The notes under the pieces are model-generated. The model saw only the letters and a list, made by a program, of their open reading frames with translations. It searched no databases and had not been told where the DNA came from. Positions 27,296-38,379 of a DNA stretch of 64,000 nt are shown here, in pieces. The position numbers were made by a program, and so were the translations under genes. Position 1 is the stretch's first letter. Each line of letters opens with the position of its first letter. Origin of the DNA: Hyaloperonospora brassicae. Taxonomy: Eukaryota; Oomycota; Peronosporomycetes; Peronosporales; Peronosporaceae. The stretch lies in assembly GCA_947650285.1 (NCBI GenBank), contig CANTFL010000483.1, forward strand, positions 124,001 to 188,000, read 5' to 3'.

Positions 27296-27701
27296 TTTTT
27301 CAAACGGCCTAAACTAGTGATTGGTGATTTCATTTATATATTCTGTTACCGAGAACTTGCAGGAATATAGACATTTATTAGGAAGATTTTGCTTATACCA
27401 TTTACGCACTTAAACGCCGTGTGCATGGTCCACTTGTGACACTATGTTCTCCGCCCTTTATAAAAACGGCGTAGATATTATTATTGTCATATTATCGATT
27501 ATTCACGTGGATTCGATAGCCAAAGCACTTAAGTGCAATGAAGCATTTGTCAGATCTAATTTGAGGTATGGTATAGGTATTACCGTAACTGGCATAATTT
27601 ATCAAATATGCAGCATCATAGCGCAGTGTCGTTCCATGTCAACATCGGCCGAGTCGACCTTTCTCTATAGCCTCATTGTCGCGCATTCGAAACACGTATA
27701 T
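27296..27701. other. Interval without recognisable content
   Basis: An open frame starting at 27,444 (+) runs 120 codons into the left inverted-repeat arm. It has no recognisable motif and its end lies in LTR sequence, so I do not call it a gene. Confidence 0.4.
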
Positions 27702-28930
27702 TGTGGGGTGAGATCATTAACTGCTGGGGGAGCATCTGAAACGCTAACTGTGCTATACCGTCGGTCTTCGAGTGGGGGGTACCTCGACGCCGCCTATAGA
27801 TCTTGAGATACTTTGTGTACTTGTCGGCTGGCGGGTTGCACTCTTCGGTAGACTTCGACGGAGACTGATACGTGTTATTCTTGGCAGAGGTATACTTTGG
27901 GTCCCGAATGGATATGCTTCAATCGGTGGGCGAGTAGGTGGTCACTCGATCGACTAGGTCGAGGGTGGGCTTATGGTCGAATTCAGGTATCTTGTCGCTC
28001 CTGGACTTTCGTGTAATCAATCACAGGGATGTTGATTCTCCTGGCCTTTACCGTTCTCCCTAAACACTAGGTTGGAAGGTCGCTTCTGATAGTAGATCTT
28101 GAGGGGGGGTTGCTACTCGACAAACCCACAGGCTAAATACTTCCTGGAGTTCTACTTACGCTTGGTCTTGCTACGCAATTGGCTTCAAGAAGGGGTGGGA
28201 CCAAAGTACATCCTTTTCCCGGAACAGGATTGCAAACCATGTACAAGCTCCTTCAAATAAGACGAAGACTGGACAAGTAGATCGCAAATTGAGTGGTATT
28301 GAATATCTTCGTATCCTTTACCTCCGTTAATCTATCCTTACCTCGTGTCCTAATGCCCGGTTTGAATGTACGGTAGAATCTTGAGCTCAAGAGATACGAC
28401 GTCCACCTTTAAGAACCCGGATTCTACCTTGAGAGACCCATCGTCCACCTTGAGAGACTCTAGGCTCACCTTGAGCGACAGGAGGTTTACGTTGAAGGAA
28501 CGACGTCCACCTTAAAGGAACTGAGGCCCACCTTGAGAGACGCGAGGTTCATTTTGGAGGACCGAGATCCACCTTGAGGGACCCGACATTTACCTTGGGA
28601 GACGCTAGGTTCACCTTGAGAGACGGGAGGTTCACGTTGTGGGAACGACGTCCACCTTGAGGGGCCAGAGGCCCACCTTGACGGACCCACCGTCCACCTT
28701 TAGGGACCGGACCTTCAGATGACGGACCGTGATTTACTCCTTTTATTACCATTGACGTGGTACTTCTGGCGATGATTTCTCCTCGGTAGGTGTTGTGTCT
28801 CTTCTCCATCCGAATGTCTCGTCGCCTTCGTGACTCCTTTCTCCTTGTCGCCCTTCCTTGAGGGGTAAATCGTTGTTACTTCGGTGCGCTGGCCTCCGGG
28901 TTTATCATTTCCGATAAGCACTTCACCACA
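27702..28930 (-). repeat. Gypsy LTR in reverse orientation, most of it inside the left inverted-repeat arm
   Basis: Read on the minus strand it starts at 28,930 with TGTGGTGAAGTG and ends near 27,702 with CTCACCCCACA. These match the ends of other LTRs in the window (TGTGGTAAAG... and ...ACTCCACCACA). Its length of about 1,229 bp is in line with the 1,189-1,271 bp solo LTRs. Internal landmarks are shared with them, including TTCCGGGAAAAGG followed by TACTTTGGTCC, and AGAGTGCAACCCGCC. The outermost 55 bp (27,702-27,756) lie outside the repeat arm and do not match the outer end of the partner LTR on the right. Confidence 0.6.
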
Positions 28931-29390
28931 CATACTACATCGGTCGGGAGAAGTGCATTTGTATGCAATTTCCTTTACTTCCGGTATAGGTTTATGGGAA
29001 AGGTACTCGTGGAGGATACTGATGCACCACGTGCTGGATCACTTAAATTTGACATGTATAAATCCATCGGCACATACTGTGGTGTTAGATAAAGCTTCCA
29101 TAAATCTTGTTGTACAGCTTTTTCTCAAGACATCCTCTCCTCGGCCTTAGAAATCCTCCCTGTAGATGTGTTTCCTGCTGCTTGTCTTAGCCTATCGTCA
29201 AGAAAGGAGGCTGAAATCCATACTTTTTTTATTTTCCATATATGCAATCAACATAGAAAAATATCATAATTTCCTCCTTTCCACAAGCGCTTGATACCAT
29301 TGACCATCGATCCTATTACTACCCATACTTCGCTCAAGCGCTTAAAGATCAGATATGTCATCATATTTGCGGAACATCGGACCATGAACA
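27757..29390 (+). repeat. Left arm of a long, near-perfect inverted repeat
   Basis: The arm is 1,634 bp and is the reverse complement of 31,999-33,632, which has exactly the same length. Aligning the arms by eye gives 9 mismatches and no gaps (about 99.4% identity); 8 of the 9 are transitions. Identity stops abruptly at both ends. The arm holds most of an LTR (to 28,930), including a 21-bp minisatellite, then 460 bp of unknown sequence (28,931-29,390). I found no target duplication outside the arms: the 9 bp left (CTGTGCTAT) and right (CCGTCTCAT) share only 5 positions. Confidence 0.95.
28403..28713. repeat. 21-bp minisatellite in the left arm
   Basis: There are about 15 degenerate copies of a 21-bp unit close to CCACCTTGAGAGACGCGAGGT, with starts at 28,403, 28,424, 28,445, 28,466 and 28,487, then with a 1-base slip. 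Because 21 is a multiple of three, all minus-strand frames stay open and read as seven-residue repeats (for example KVNLASP KVNVGSL). The array is mirrored at 32,676-32,986. It occupies the U3 position of the LTR, so I read it as an LTR array rather than a protein gene. Confidence 0.85.
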
Positions 29391-30626
29391 CGTTTCAAAG
29401 CTGATTTTAGGATTACATATTCGTCAACCAGCTTTTTGCTCGCTTATAAAAGTGAGATCAATCGATACGATATCTTTTTTGTTACGTAATACTTATTATA
29501 AATTAAAAGTTGAAGAAATTTGAGCCGATCAACTGAATAATTGGAAGTAGATGATTCCTTTCTTCGGGACTCCGAAGGTCGCATAATTTCATAGCACTTA
29601 TATTGTACTATTTATTCACTACAACCATTGATAAGTAATGTGGTAGGTGGTATTTGACCTCATTAGAAATGCATTATATTTTTCCCGTACAAAAGCGTCA
29701 AAAATTACGCTTAAGAATTCAGAGCTCCCGAATACATATTAATAGAAAAATAGTTGACGTGTTGATCAATCCAATGCACGTCTTATTTATAGTGACTTAT
29801 ATCGTTTATCTTTCACAGGCCTTGTTAAGTCACAAGGACTTGCAAGGTTATTTCTACGTATTCCGTGTATCATGAAGCGTCAGGTATTTAGTGCAGTATT
29901 CGTAAGGTTTTTATTTCTATATGGCTTCAACCGTTTTTTAATCGAGAAGTTTGATATTTACAAAAAATTGCAATCCAAGCTTTGATAATCGAGAATTTCA
30001 ACTTGTTCGATGAACTTCTTAGCTCTTATATATTTGTCCCATCACTTATCGGGATATTATACTGATCAAATAACGCACGAGCTCTATCGAAGCTGCATTT
30101 TATTCCCTCTCAATCTGCCTGGATGATGTCGGATGCCGAGAAATGGATTTAATGAAAGTGATATGCGGCTAAATTCATTGACTCATGCGAAAAACTTATC
30201 TGAAGTTGCCCATACCAGTGTCTCCAGTTCTAATATACCTATAATTTTATCCGAACCACATTTAAATGACCCAAAATCGAGCTTACAAACAACAGTTTTG
30301 TCCATCATGCATTTCTTTAAATTGCTATGCGCCATTCCCATCAACTCTCTACGTTTGCTTTTCCTAAATTTTACAAGCTTATCTGTCGTTATCATCTTAA
30401 TTCTATCCAGAATACACACATAGAATCAAAACTTTCCCTTTTAATGCGCATATAGCCACACACATAAACCTTGAACTTAGACTTAATGAGATCAATTAGT
30501 CAGGTCAACACCGAGTTCCAAAGTGTACCCACCACTGCCCCCCCTAATCATCGTATCGTACAATTGCCATTCCTTTTTCGTGCGTATGTGGCCCTTGACG
30601 TCACGTACTTCGCAATGCACCAGAAA
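29391..30626. other. Left part of the spacer between the inverted-repeat arms
   Basis: AT-rich sequence. The overlapping open frames at 30,133-30,423 (+) and 30,183-30,419 (-) have no recognisable motif. Together with 31,898-31,998 this would make a spacer of about 1.3 kb before the solo LTR inserted. Confidence 0.45.
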
Positions 30627-31897
30627 TGTGGTAAAGCGACTATAAAATTCGCTGTAGAGAAACTGATCGAAGTCCCGATATGTCCGAGCCAGTTAACGGT
30701 TGGCTGCCCGGTCCCACATCTGGTCATTTACGTTTATTAGAGAGTCAAAGTAAAATCGATATTAGATCGAGCAGGTTGGGACCTGCGGTCTCGGGTAAAG
30801 GTTTAAGGCGGAAGGTGACGTTGGCGATCAGTCGATCAGGAAGGGAACCGCGATCAGCAAGGCAATCGCGATCAAGGAGGCGATCGAGATCGTCATTTGT
30901 GTTTGAGATCATGATCAGTTATCCGGCATGTGATCACAATTATGTGATCGCAATCAAATTGGTGTGGAGCACACCATATAATCCGCGATCAGCAAGGCGA
31001 TCGCGATGAGGAGGCGATCGGGGTCGTGACCAGGAAGTGATCGAGATCGTGATCATTGACCAGGTAGGTGATCGAGACCAATTTGGTGTGGAGCACACCA
31101 TGTGATCCGCGATCAGCAAGGCGATCACGATCAGGAAGCGGTCGAGATCGTGATCAGTGATCAGGTATGTGATCGCGCGATCAGACAAGTATATCAGGTG
31201 TGTGTCACGCAAGTACAAGATCGCTACCGTCTAGAGAGAGCGACATGTGGCAAACAATGTGCAAGACATAAAGATAGGGATAGGGTTGCTGGGTTTTGGT
31301 TGTTAACATTAAACCTAGTTTAATTTGCTTCAAAGTACACGCGTCGACCTCTCCTCCGGGTGGATCATTGGCCACCCGACGTCAGGAAAATTTTCTATAC
31401 TTTAATCAAGTGATATCCTTGGATTGTTTGGCCAGGGATCAGAATCTTACAAACAACACCCTTACTGCGACTGGACGCAGGATTACCCTTTGTGGTTGAG
31501 GACGTAAAATCGCGAGACGGCTCATGTCGTCAGAAGGCTCGCGAATCAAGGTCTACATATGAACAAGGAGATCTGTTACAGATCAGGGTGACTCATATCG
31601 AGCATCATACAAGCATACAAGTACTCGCGTGACGAATTCCACGTGATCACTAACCCCGATCGTGATGTGAAGATTTCCACACCGTGATCGAACCTCGACC
31701 CCATCGCAAACACGGTCAAGTTTTACATTGACATAGGTCTCCCTGGAAGAGTGCGACCCGCCCCACCGACCGTTACACAAGGGGAGGAAGGATATCAAGA
31801 ACACGGAATCGGAGTGCCCCCTCCGTTAGTCGGTCGTCCGGGCGCCAGTGAAGAATAGGGATCGATTCCATAAAAGAGCGATAACCACTCCACCACA
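30627..31897 (+). repeat. Solo gypsy LTR with a perfect 4-bp target duplication
   Basis: It starts TGTGGTAAAGCGACT at 30,627 and ends CCACTCCACCACA at 31,897, 1,271 bp. GAAA directly precedes it (30,623-30,626) and directly follows it (31,898-31,901). No gag or pol is attached, so it is a solo LTR left by LTR-LTR recombination. Internal landmarks match the element B LTR: GTTAACATTAAA, ACGCGTCGAC, TGGCCACCCGACG, CACGGTCAAGTTT and GTCGGTCGTCCGGGCGCCAGT. Confidence 0.9.
30849..31190. repeat. GATC-rich repeats in the U3 of the solo LTR
   Basis: Three degenerate copies of a block starting CGCGATCAGCAAGGC lie at 30,849, 30,984 and 31,109 (spacing 135 and 125 bp). Two copies are preceded by TTGGTGTGGAGCACACCAT, itself an inverted repeat (GGTGTG...CACACC). 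The block is full of GATC and near-palindromic words such as GATCGCGATC and GATCGAGATCGTGATC. Confidence 0.8.
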
Positions 31898-31998
31898 GAA
31901 ATATATGGGGGACTATCTGCTACGAATGCAAATTCTAAAGTATCAATATTAAATATGAGCCAAATATGGAAAATATCGATAATAACGATTTCCAAATC

Positions 31999-33632
31999 TG
32001 TTCATGGTCCGATGTTCCGCAAATATGATGACATATCTGATCTTTAAGCGCTTGAGCGAAGTATGGGTAGTAATAGGATCGATGGTCAACGGTATCAAGC
32101 GCTTGTGGAAAGGAGGAAATTATAATATTTTTCTATGTTGATTGCGTATATGGAAAATAAAAAAAGTATGGATTTCAGCCTCCTTTCTTGACGATAGGCT
32201 AAGACAAGCAGCAGGAAACACATCTACAGGGAGGATTTCTAAGGCCGAGGAGAGGATGTCTTGAGAAAAAGCTGTACAACAAGATTTATGGAAGCTTTAT
32301 CTAACACCACAGTATGTGCCGATGGATTTATACATGTCAAATTTAAGTGATCCAGCACGTGGTGCATCAGTATCCTCCACGAGTACCTTTCCCATAAACC
32401 TATACCGGAAGTAAAGGAAATTGCATACAAATGCACTTCTCCCGACCGATGTAGTATGTGTGGTGAAGTGCTTATCGGAAATGATAAACCCGGAGGCCAG
32501 CGCACCGAAGTAACAACGATTTACCCCTCAAGGAAGGGCGACAAGGAGAAAGGAGTCACGAAGGCGACGAGACATTCGGATGGAGAAGAGACACAACACC
32601 TACCGAGGAGAAATCATCGCCAGAAGTACCACGTCAATGGTAATAAAAGGAGTAAATCACGGTCCGTCATCTGAAGGTCCGGTCCCTAAAGGTGGACGGT
32701 GGGTCCGTCAAGGTGGGCCTCTGGCCCCTCAAGGTGGACGTCGTTCCCACAACGTGAACCTCCCGTCTCTCAAGGTGAACCTAGCGTCTCCCAAGGTAAA
32801 TGTCGGGTCCCTCAAGGTGGATCTCGGTCCTCCAAAATGAACCTCGCGTCTCTCAAGGTGGGCCTCAGTTCCTTTAAGGTGGACGTCGTTCCTTCAACGT
32901 AAACCTCCTGTCGCTCAAGGTGAGCCTAGAGTCTCTCAAGGTGGACGATGGGTCTCTCAAGGTAGAATCCGGGTTCTTAAAGGTGGACGTCGTATCTCTT
33001 GAGCTCGAGATTCTACCGTACATTCAAACCGGGCATTAGGACACGAGGTAAGGATAGATTAACGGAGGTAAAGGATACGAAGATATTCAATACCACTCAA
33101 TTTGCGATCTACTTGTCCAGTCTTCGTCTTATTTGAAGGAGCTTGCACATGGTTTGCAATCCTGTTCCGGGAAAAGGATGTACTTTGGTCCCACCCCTTC
33201 TTGAAGCCGATTGCGTAGCAAGACCAAGCGTAAGTAGAACTCCAGGAAGTATTTAGCCTGTGGGTTTGTCGAGTAGCAACCCCCCCTCAAGATCTACTAT
33301 CAGAAGCGACCTTCCAACCTAGTGTTTAGGGAGAACGGTAAAGGCCAGGAGAATCAACATCCCTGTGATTGATTACACGAAAGTCCAGGAGCGACAAGAT
33401 ACCTGAATTCGACCATAAGCCCACCCTCGACCTAGTCGATCGAGTGACCACCTACTCGCCCACCGATTGAAGCATATCCATTCGGGACCCAAAGTATACC
33501 TCTGCCAAGAATAACACGTATCAGTCTCCGTCGAAGTCTACCGAAGAGTGCAACCCGCCAGCCGACAAGTACACAAAGTGACTCAAGATCTATAGGCGGC
33601 GTCGAGGTACCCCCCACTCGAAGGCCGACGGT
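31999..33632 (-). repeat. Right arm of the long inverted repeat
   Basis: Reverse-complement partner of 27,757-29,390, with the same length. Mismatches were found near both ends and in the middle (for example at about 32,093, 32,130, 32,146, 33,007, 33,147 and 33,209, with three close to the outer end), and none in 32,150-33,000. The first 460 bp (31,999-32,458) are not LTR. They have short open frames but no motif I recognise. Confidence 0.95.
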
Positions 33633-33680
33633 CCGTCTCATTTAGTGTTTTGGGGCTCATCACGCTGTTTTGACACCCCA
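32459..33680 (+). repeat. Gypsy LTR in forward orientation, most of it inside the right arm
   Basis: It starts TGTGGTGAAGTG at 32,459. Its U5 includes AGAGTGCAACCCGCCAGCCGACAA near 33,547, matching the landmark of other LTRs (AGAGCGCAACCCGTCCCACC). The last part of the LTR, after the arm ends at 33,632, is divergent. I place the end at about 33,680 (TGACACCCCA), giving roughly 1,222 bp. The four bases on each side (TATG and TTCC) do not match, so no target duplication supports it as an independent insertion. Confidence 0.55.
32676..32986. repeat. 21-bp minisatellite in the right arm
   Basis: Exact mirror of the array at 28,403-28,713, with no mismatch seen between them. Tandem arrays usually change copy number quickly, so identical unit number and sequence on both arms points to very recent copying between arms. 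Confidence 0.85.
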
Positions 33681-33724
33681 TTCCATCGCTGGATTGACGA
33701 CGGCGGAAGATCGTAGCGGTACCA

Positions 33725-35090
33725 TTGCATGTCTGCGTAATATGCCTTCGCCTAAGCGGAAGTAGATTTGGAAGACTCGATCGAGCTCATAGTATGTCTT
33801 TGTGCTCTAATGGAGCATTTAATCTTCAAAAACGAATAAAGAGGAACGAGGATGGGCCGAAAGCGGCAGCCCTACTTGCTGATGATGACGCGAGCCAGAA
33901 CTACCCATGAAAATCACATTCATATGATGACGCTGCAATGAAATGTTTCCGGAAGGTCAACGGGAACAATTCTACCAGGCAGTTCACTTGATGCAGACAT
34001 CAAGACGTCCGAAGAAGTAGGAGACATTCATCCCTGATGTCGACATTAAATCGATCGGATCTCATTATGGCAAATTGAATGCGAATTACTCAGAAGATGT
34101 AGATCCGACGATATAGGACAAGCCAATTAGAGACGAATACGCTGAGAAGCCGTTGAAATGGCGTAAGGTGGTGGACCTAGCGCTACGCATATATGGATGT
34201 CTGCGATCGCAGATCAGAAGAATTTATTGTGAACGACATAGATTAGGATCGGGCCAGGAGCGTGGCTAGCAAGGTCAATTCCGCATTTATACGGAACCAA
34301 GTCGCATATCAGGAGAACTATAATAATCCAAAGATATCCTTACAAATTCTGCGCGACAATAATATACCCAGCTAAGATGAACTATTTTTCACTCGTAAAA
34401 GAACCTGTTAAAACATTTTTGTGTGCAATATAAAGAGAACGGTATGTCGGTGGATAGTTTGCATTACTATGTACAGAAGCGATGCAAATAGACGCCATTG
34501 GAGTATCTGTGTTGCTTGAATGTCGCGGTAGTAAGGGCTAACATACGAATTTGAGATGGATTGTCAGATGTACGTCGTAAAAATGTGGACCATTCTATTA
34601 AGACGCTTGACGATTGGGATGCTTGACAAATGAAATGGTTAAGTCTAAGGGAAACAGATGAGATGGGGCAAATATTACGTGCTTACAAATAATTAGAAAA
34701 AGTTTAAGAGCTGAACTATCAACGGTATCGAATAATTTAAAAGTCAACTACGCCACTTTTTCGCCCTACACGGGCTAAGCCATTACGTACATTGAAGGCT
34801 CTTTCTTTAGCAATCAAAGACATTGACTCGGATTTAGACACTAGCGGGTCAGAGGGGGTAATCAAATCACAGAATGTGGTTGTGGCCGCATTCTCGGACT
34901 GCACAATACAATTTGAGAAATCAAGGTGCTAATTGAGATGAGAATCGTTCCGAAACGGATCGCATTATGATAGATATCGGTTGCATCCACAATGGATCAA
35001 AGTACCATCGCGATCGTGCCTGTTATCAGCCATTGACATGCCAAAAGAAAGGCCGCGAAGGACATCAATCGAACAAGTTCCCGTAAGTGT
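33725..35090 (+). pseudogene. gag: Decayed gag of element A, with zinc-knuckle relic
   Basis: Gag forms the particle that packages retrotransposon RNA. Two anchors tie this region to the gag of element B. At 33,794-33,850 the frame reads MSLCSNGAFNLQKRIKRNE, matching MSLGPKGAGLLRNKIERNE in B (near 54,517). At 35,039-35,080 it reads CQKKGREGHQSNKF, matching the second knuckle of B (CQKCERKGHSADKCY), but two of the three cysteines are replaced by Lys and Phe while the His survives. Between the anchors there are many stops and frame changes. The inverted repeat lies just upstream and separates this part from the 5' LTR. This cannot be translated into a protein. Confidence 0.65.
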
Positions 35091-36240
35091 GAGCAGCCTT
35101 GAAGGGATACACGTCGGTATTAATGCCTCATGGAAGAATTCTACAATTTGATGCGCAAATTGTGCTTTCCCAGCAAGTACGCCAGTATATTTTACCAAAT
35201 TCGTACAGATGTAAAATTAAAACGCTCGATATGTCTAATCTGGTACAAGAAAAGCGTTCTATGCTTTGCATCTATGCATTTCTTAAACGATTTCAAATGG
35301 ATCGCGATTCAACGATCCAACCAATCGGATCGCTAATCTACACTACGGTCCCACCATTTCCCCTCTAATCGTCAGTGTGAAGAAAATAGATAAATATACC
35401 TGAATACCCATGGCAATGGAGCTTGATCTAGCCCAAGCGAAATCGCACGGATAGTTAAAGTATAAAACTCCGGGAAGGGAATTAAAGCAAGACAAAGAGG
35501 GAGACAATATCATAAACGGGGGTGCTACTATTCTGTTTTGTTTCAGCACGGATATATTAATCATCGACGCTCACTTTGCAGGTAAAGTAGGATGCGTGAT
35601 TGTGAAATATAGATGCAAGAATATTTTAGGATATGAAAGCATGCCTACATAACTATAGGGGTTGCCTTCTGGTGCTTTGGATAAGCACCGCTCGTGCCAT
35701 GTAAGTGAAGCCGTTTCCAACCCTTATTCATCCAGCCTCATGTCCTTGAAAAATTAACTACTAGACGTACTATATATCACCCCGGTAGCCTTGGTACCGC
35801 TATTATGGTCTTTCGAAGAAGTAGAATTCCCCTTTAACTATTCGTTAGGATTTCCGGTCTGCTACGCACTACCCGACCTGCGATACAATAATTATGACCA
35901 GGGAGAGATTTGTAAGCCCGACTTGCAGAGAGCAGTACCAGATCGTATGAAGGACTATATGTACCGGCCTACCCTACAAATCGCTATGGGTACGTTTAAG
36001 ATAAATTTTACATCTTAGAGATCGTAAGTATACTATCTCGACGTATGAGTTAGAGATTAAGATGGTAGGAAGCCATACTGGGATAGATGTTATCGTTCCG
36101 CTAGGCATTTGATTGGATATAGCCGAAGAGATTCTATGTCTACCGGACTGACCTTGGATATAGGGAGAGAATGATCTCTGCTTATATTATCCGTTCCACT
36201 TGTTTGAGTGGAAATGGATAGAGTAGTTACTAAAGAATAT
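35091..36240 (+). pseudogene. pro: Decayed protease region of element A
   Basis: Just past the knuckle relic, KRSMLCIYAFLKRF near 35,251 matches KRSGLCIYAFVERM of B (near 55,965). The C-terminal end of the aspartic protease is recognisable at 36,069-36,165, where EAILG is followed by a stop-ridden copy of the segment that reads GMDFMVPAGIRRDLADG in B. The catalytic Asp-Ser/Thr-Gly block cannot be found. The order and spacing relative to gag and the later pol pieces agree with B. Confidence 0.6.
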
Positions 36241-37536
36241 ACCGTAATTTTTTAGTGATTTATTGACATTGCTCAAAAATAATACCTTATTATCGTAGGC
36301 TGACCCGTTGCGGTAGAATCAGTATTGTTACCGATATTGTGGAAATTAGAGAACGCATGTTAAACACTGATATGACGGCAATAGGTCAGCTTACGATGAC
36401 TGATGCGTTTACGGAAGGAGAACTCGAAATGGACCGATCGCTGCAGTACTGGGCAGATATTTTATTTTGACGATATATCGATCCCAGCTACAACTTGTAT
36501 ACCTCTGTAGAACGAGGTAGAACGGTTTCCAGTAGTGTGCGGTTGATGGAACTTGTCGATTTGCTTATCCAAACGTCTCCGGGGACGGCGCAAATTAGAC
36601 TTCTTCAGCCATCGGGTGTCATTGGATTAATTAAAACTCATCGTAAAGATCTCGTGGTTCCTGGTAATTTCCTCATACCCACGATTTTACGATCGATTAA
36701 ATCATTCTTAGGCAGTCCAATTATTCTAGCAGGTATATCGAATAATTATCGATGCCCGCGTCAGTGCTATACGTGTTGAGGGATGTCGAGATTTTTAAGA
36801 TCCGCCACATAAATGTTGGTGTCACAACTATCTAAAAAGGGTCAAGAAGATTGCGACTAATACATGCATGAATATAGTCAACTTGATCCAACCGCAAGAA
36901 TCCGGTAAGAAAAGGCTACAATTAAATTCACCATGTTAAGGTCCAACATCACCATCGCCTCGATCATCAAGCTATTCGCCCGAATCGGTTCCGGTGCTTG
37001 TAGTGTATACAAGGAAGTTGACCGAGTATTTATCCTTGTTGCAAGAATACAATGGTGTTTACTGGTCGGCGACGTTTGTAAGCCTCACAATCAAGCCTAA
37101 CGCGAATAATTACGATATGAAAGAGAACGTGGTTTTAGCCCTACTTAATACTTTAAATGTGTGGAAAAACATGCTGATATAATTCCTAACTGTTTCTTTT
37201 CTTAAAAAATTAATAAATGTGTTTTAAAATAATTATTATAATATTTTATGCTGGTGTCCCGAGAGATCAAGGTGGTTTTTTGATACTCAACTCTTGCCTG
37301 GTCAGTCCGATCCTCTGTTCTTTAGGGGTATGGGAGATGGGCCTCGTTGATATTGAATTGAACGTTGGAAATTAGAAGGTGCGAGATAAAGGAAAATACA
37401 ATCTTCGGTGCCGTCGCATCTAATTTACCCCCCTTAAGCTGAGGTAGGCGATATGTATATCGCTTTCGTTTCAAAGAAACAGTATGGGCAAACTATAGCT
37501 ATATTCCATCTACGGCTAAATTAAAAGAGAAAATCC
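36241..37536 (+). other. Expected reverse-transcriptase region of element A, motifs not found
   Basis: By position between protease and RNase H this should be reverse transcriptase. I could not find a Tyr-x-Asp-Asp motif or the LDMASG block seen in B. The open frame at 36,495-36,779 (+, 94 codons) has no recognisable motif. I cannot tell decay beyond recognition from replacement by other sequence. Confidence 0.4.
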
Positions 37537-37900
37537 TGGTGGTTAGTTTCGACGGATCGGCTTGTATTGAACGGAATATTGGAGCCAATAGCGCGATCGT
37601 TTAGAAACCTTCGGCATTTACTATTATGGCTGCCGCTTTAAAATATTACAAGGATTAAGCTTTTAACGCAACCCAATAATGTAGTATTTTGATAGGGTTT
37701 GATCTTTTACTTAGTTAAACAACGAATACTCCATTATATGTGGAGATTTAACTCGGGGATCCGTCACCCCACGTGAGATCGATTGGAAATTACTACGTTT
37801 AGAGATTTTACGACACAAGGTTATGTAAATTCTTCAGTCGTGGACGAAGCAGTAAATTTTATAAATGAACCGGGAAGGGAACCAAAGTGATGATCGATTA
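37537..37900 (+). pseudogene. RNase H relic of element A
   Basis: From 37,537 the frame reads LVVSFDGSACIERN, then a short stretch up to a stop. The SFDGSA core with its acidic residue is the start of the gypsy RNase H domain, which removes the RNA strand during reverse transcription. The remainder is too broken to follow. Element B lacks this domain, so this is the only copy in the window. Confidence 0.55.
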
Positions 37901-38379
37901 GCTAGCACATGCTCATAACAGAAAAGAGGTACCATTGTAACCTCGGCTGGAAAGGTTCAAGAAGAAAATCATTAAATTTATAAGATGACCAGACCCTGCC
38001 ATAAAAGGCACAACAAGTGATGAAAATGGCTACAATTAATAGTATAGTGTTGCAAAGACGCTGTTTTCTCGAAGAGTAACGCAAAAAAGGCTTGCAACAG
38101 ATTTATATCGGGCGGATAAAGCAGGCTCAAGAGGAGAAAGAAAGGATCTCATAAATAAAGGATTACCTTATAGGTGATGTGACCCACTTGACTTTGAAAT
38201 ATGCGAAGACACAAGTTCGTTTTGCTCCTAAATTGTAATTGGACGAAAACGGATCGCTATAAACTGCGCCCGATCTTCAAAATGACCTGAAGATCAAACG
38301 TTGGTGATCCGTCTCGTGGTATTTAAATCGTTGTAGCAGGAATTTTTGCACCATTATTGTTTGACTTTAAAAGGAATCC

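Noticed and set aside
28487..28933. Minus-strand frames of 67-86 codons through the 21-bp minisatellite as a repeat protein gene
   Set aside because: All three frames stay open only because the unit is a multiple of three. The array lies in an LTR U3 and has no start or domain context.
27748..33641. 9-bp target duplication around the inverted repeat, which would indicate a Mutator-like transposon with long terminal repeats
   Set aside because: CTGTGCTAT and CCGTCTCAT agree at only 5 of 9 positions, while the arms agree at 99.4%, so a real duplication should be nearly perfect.
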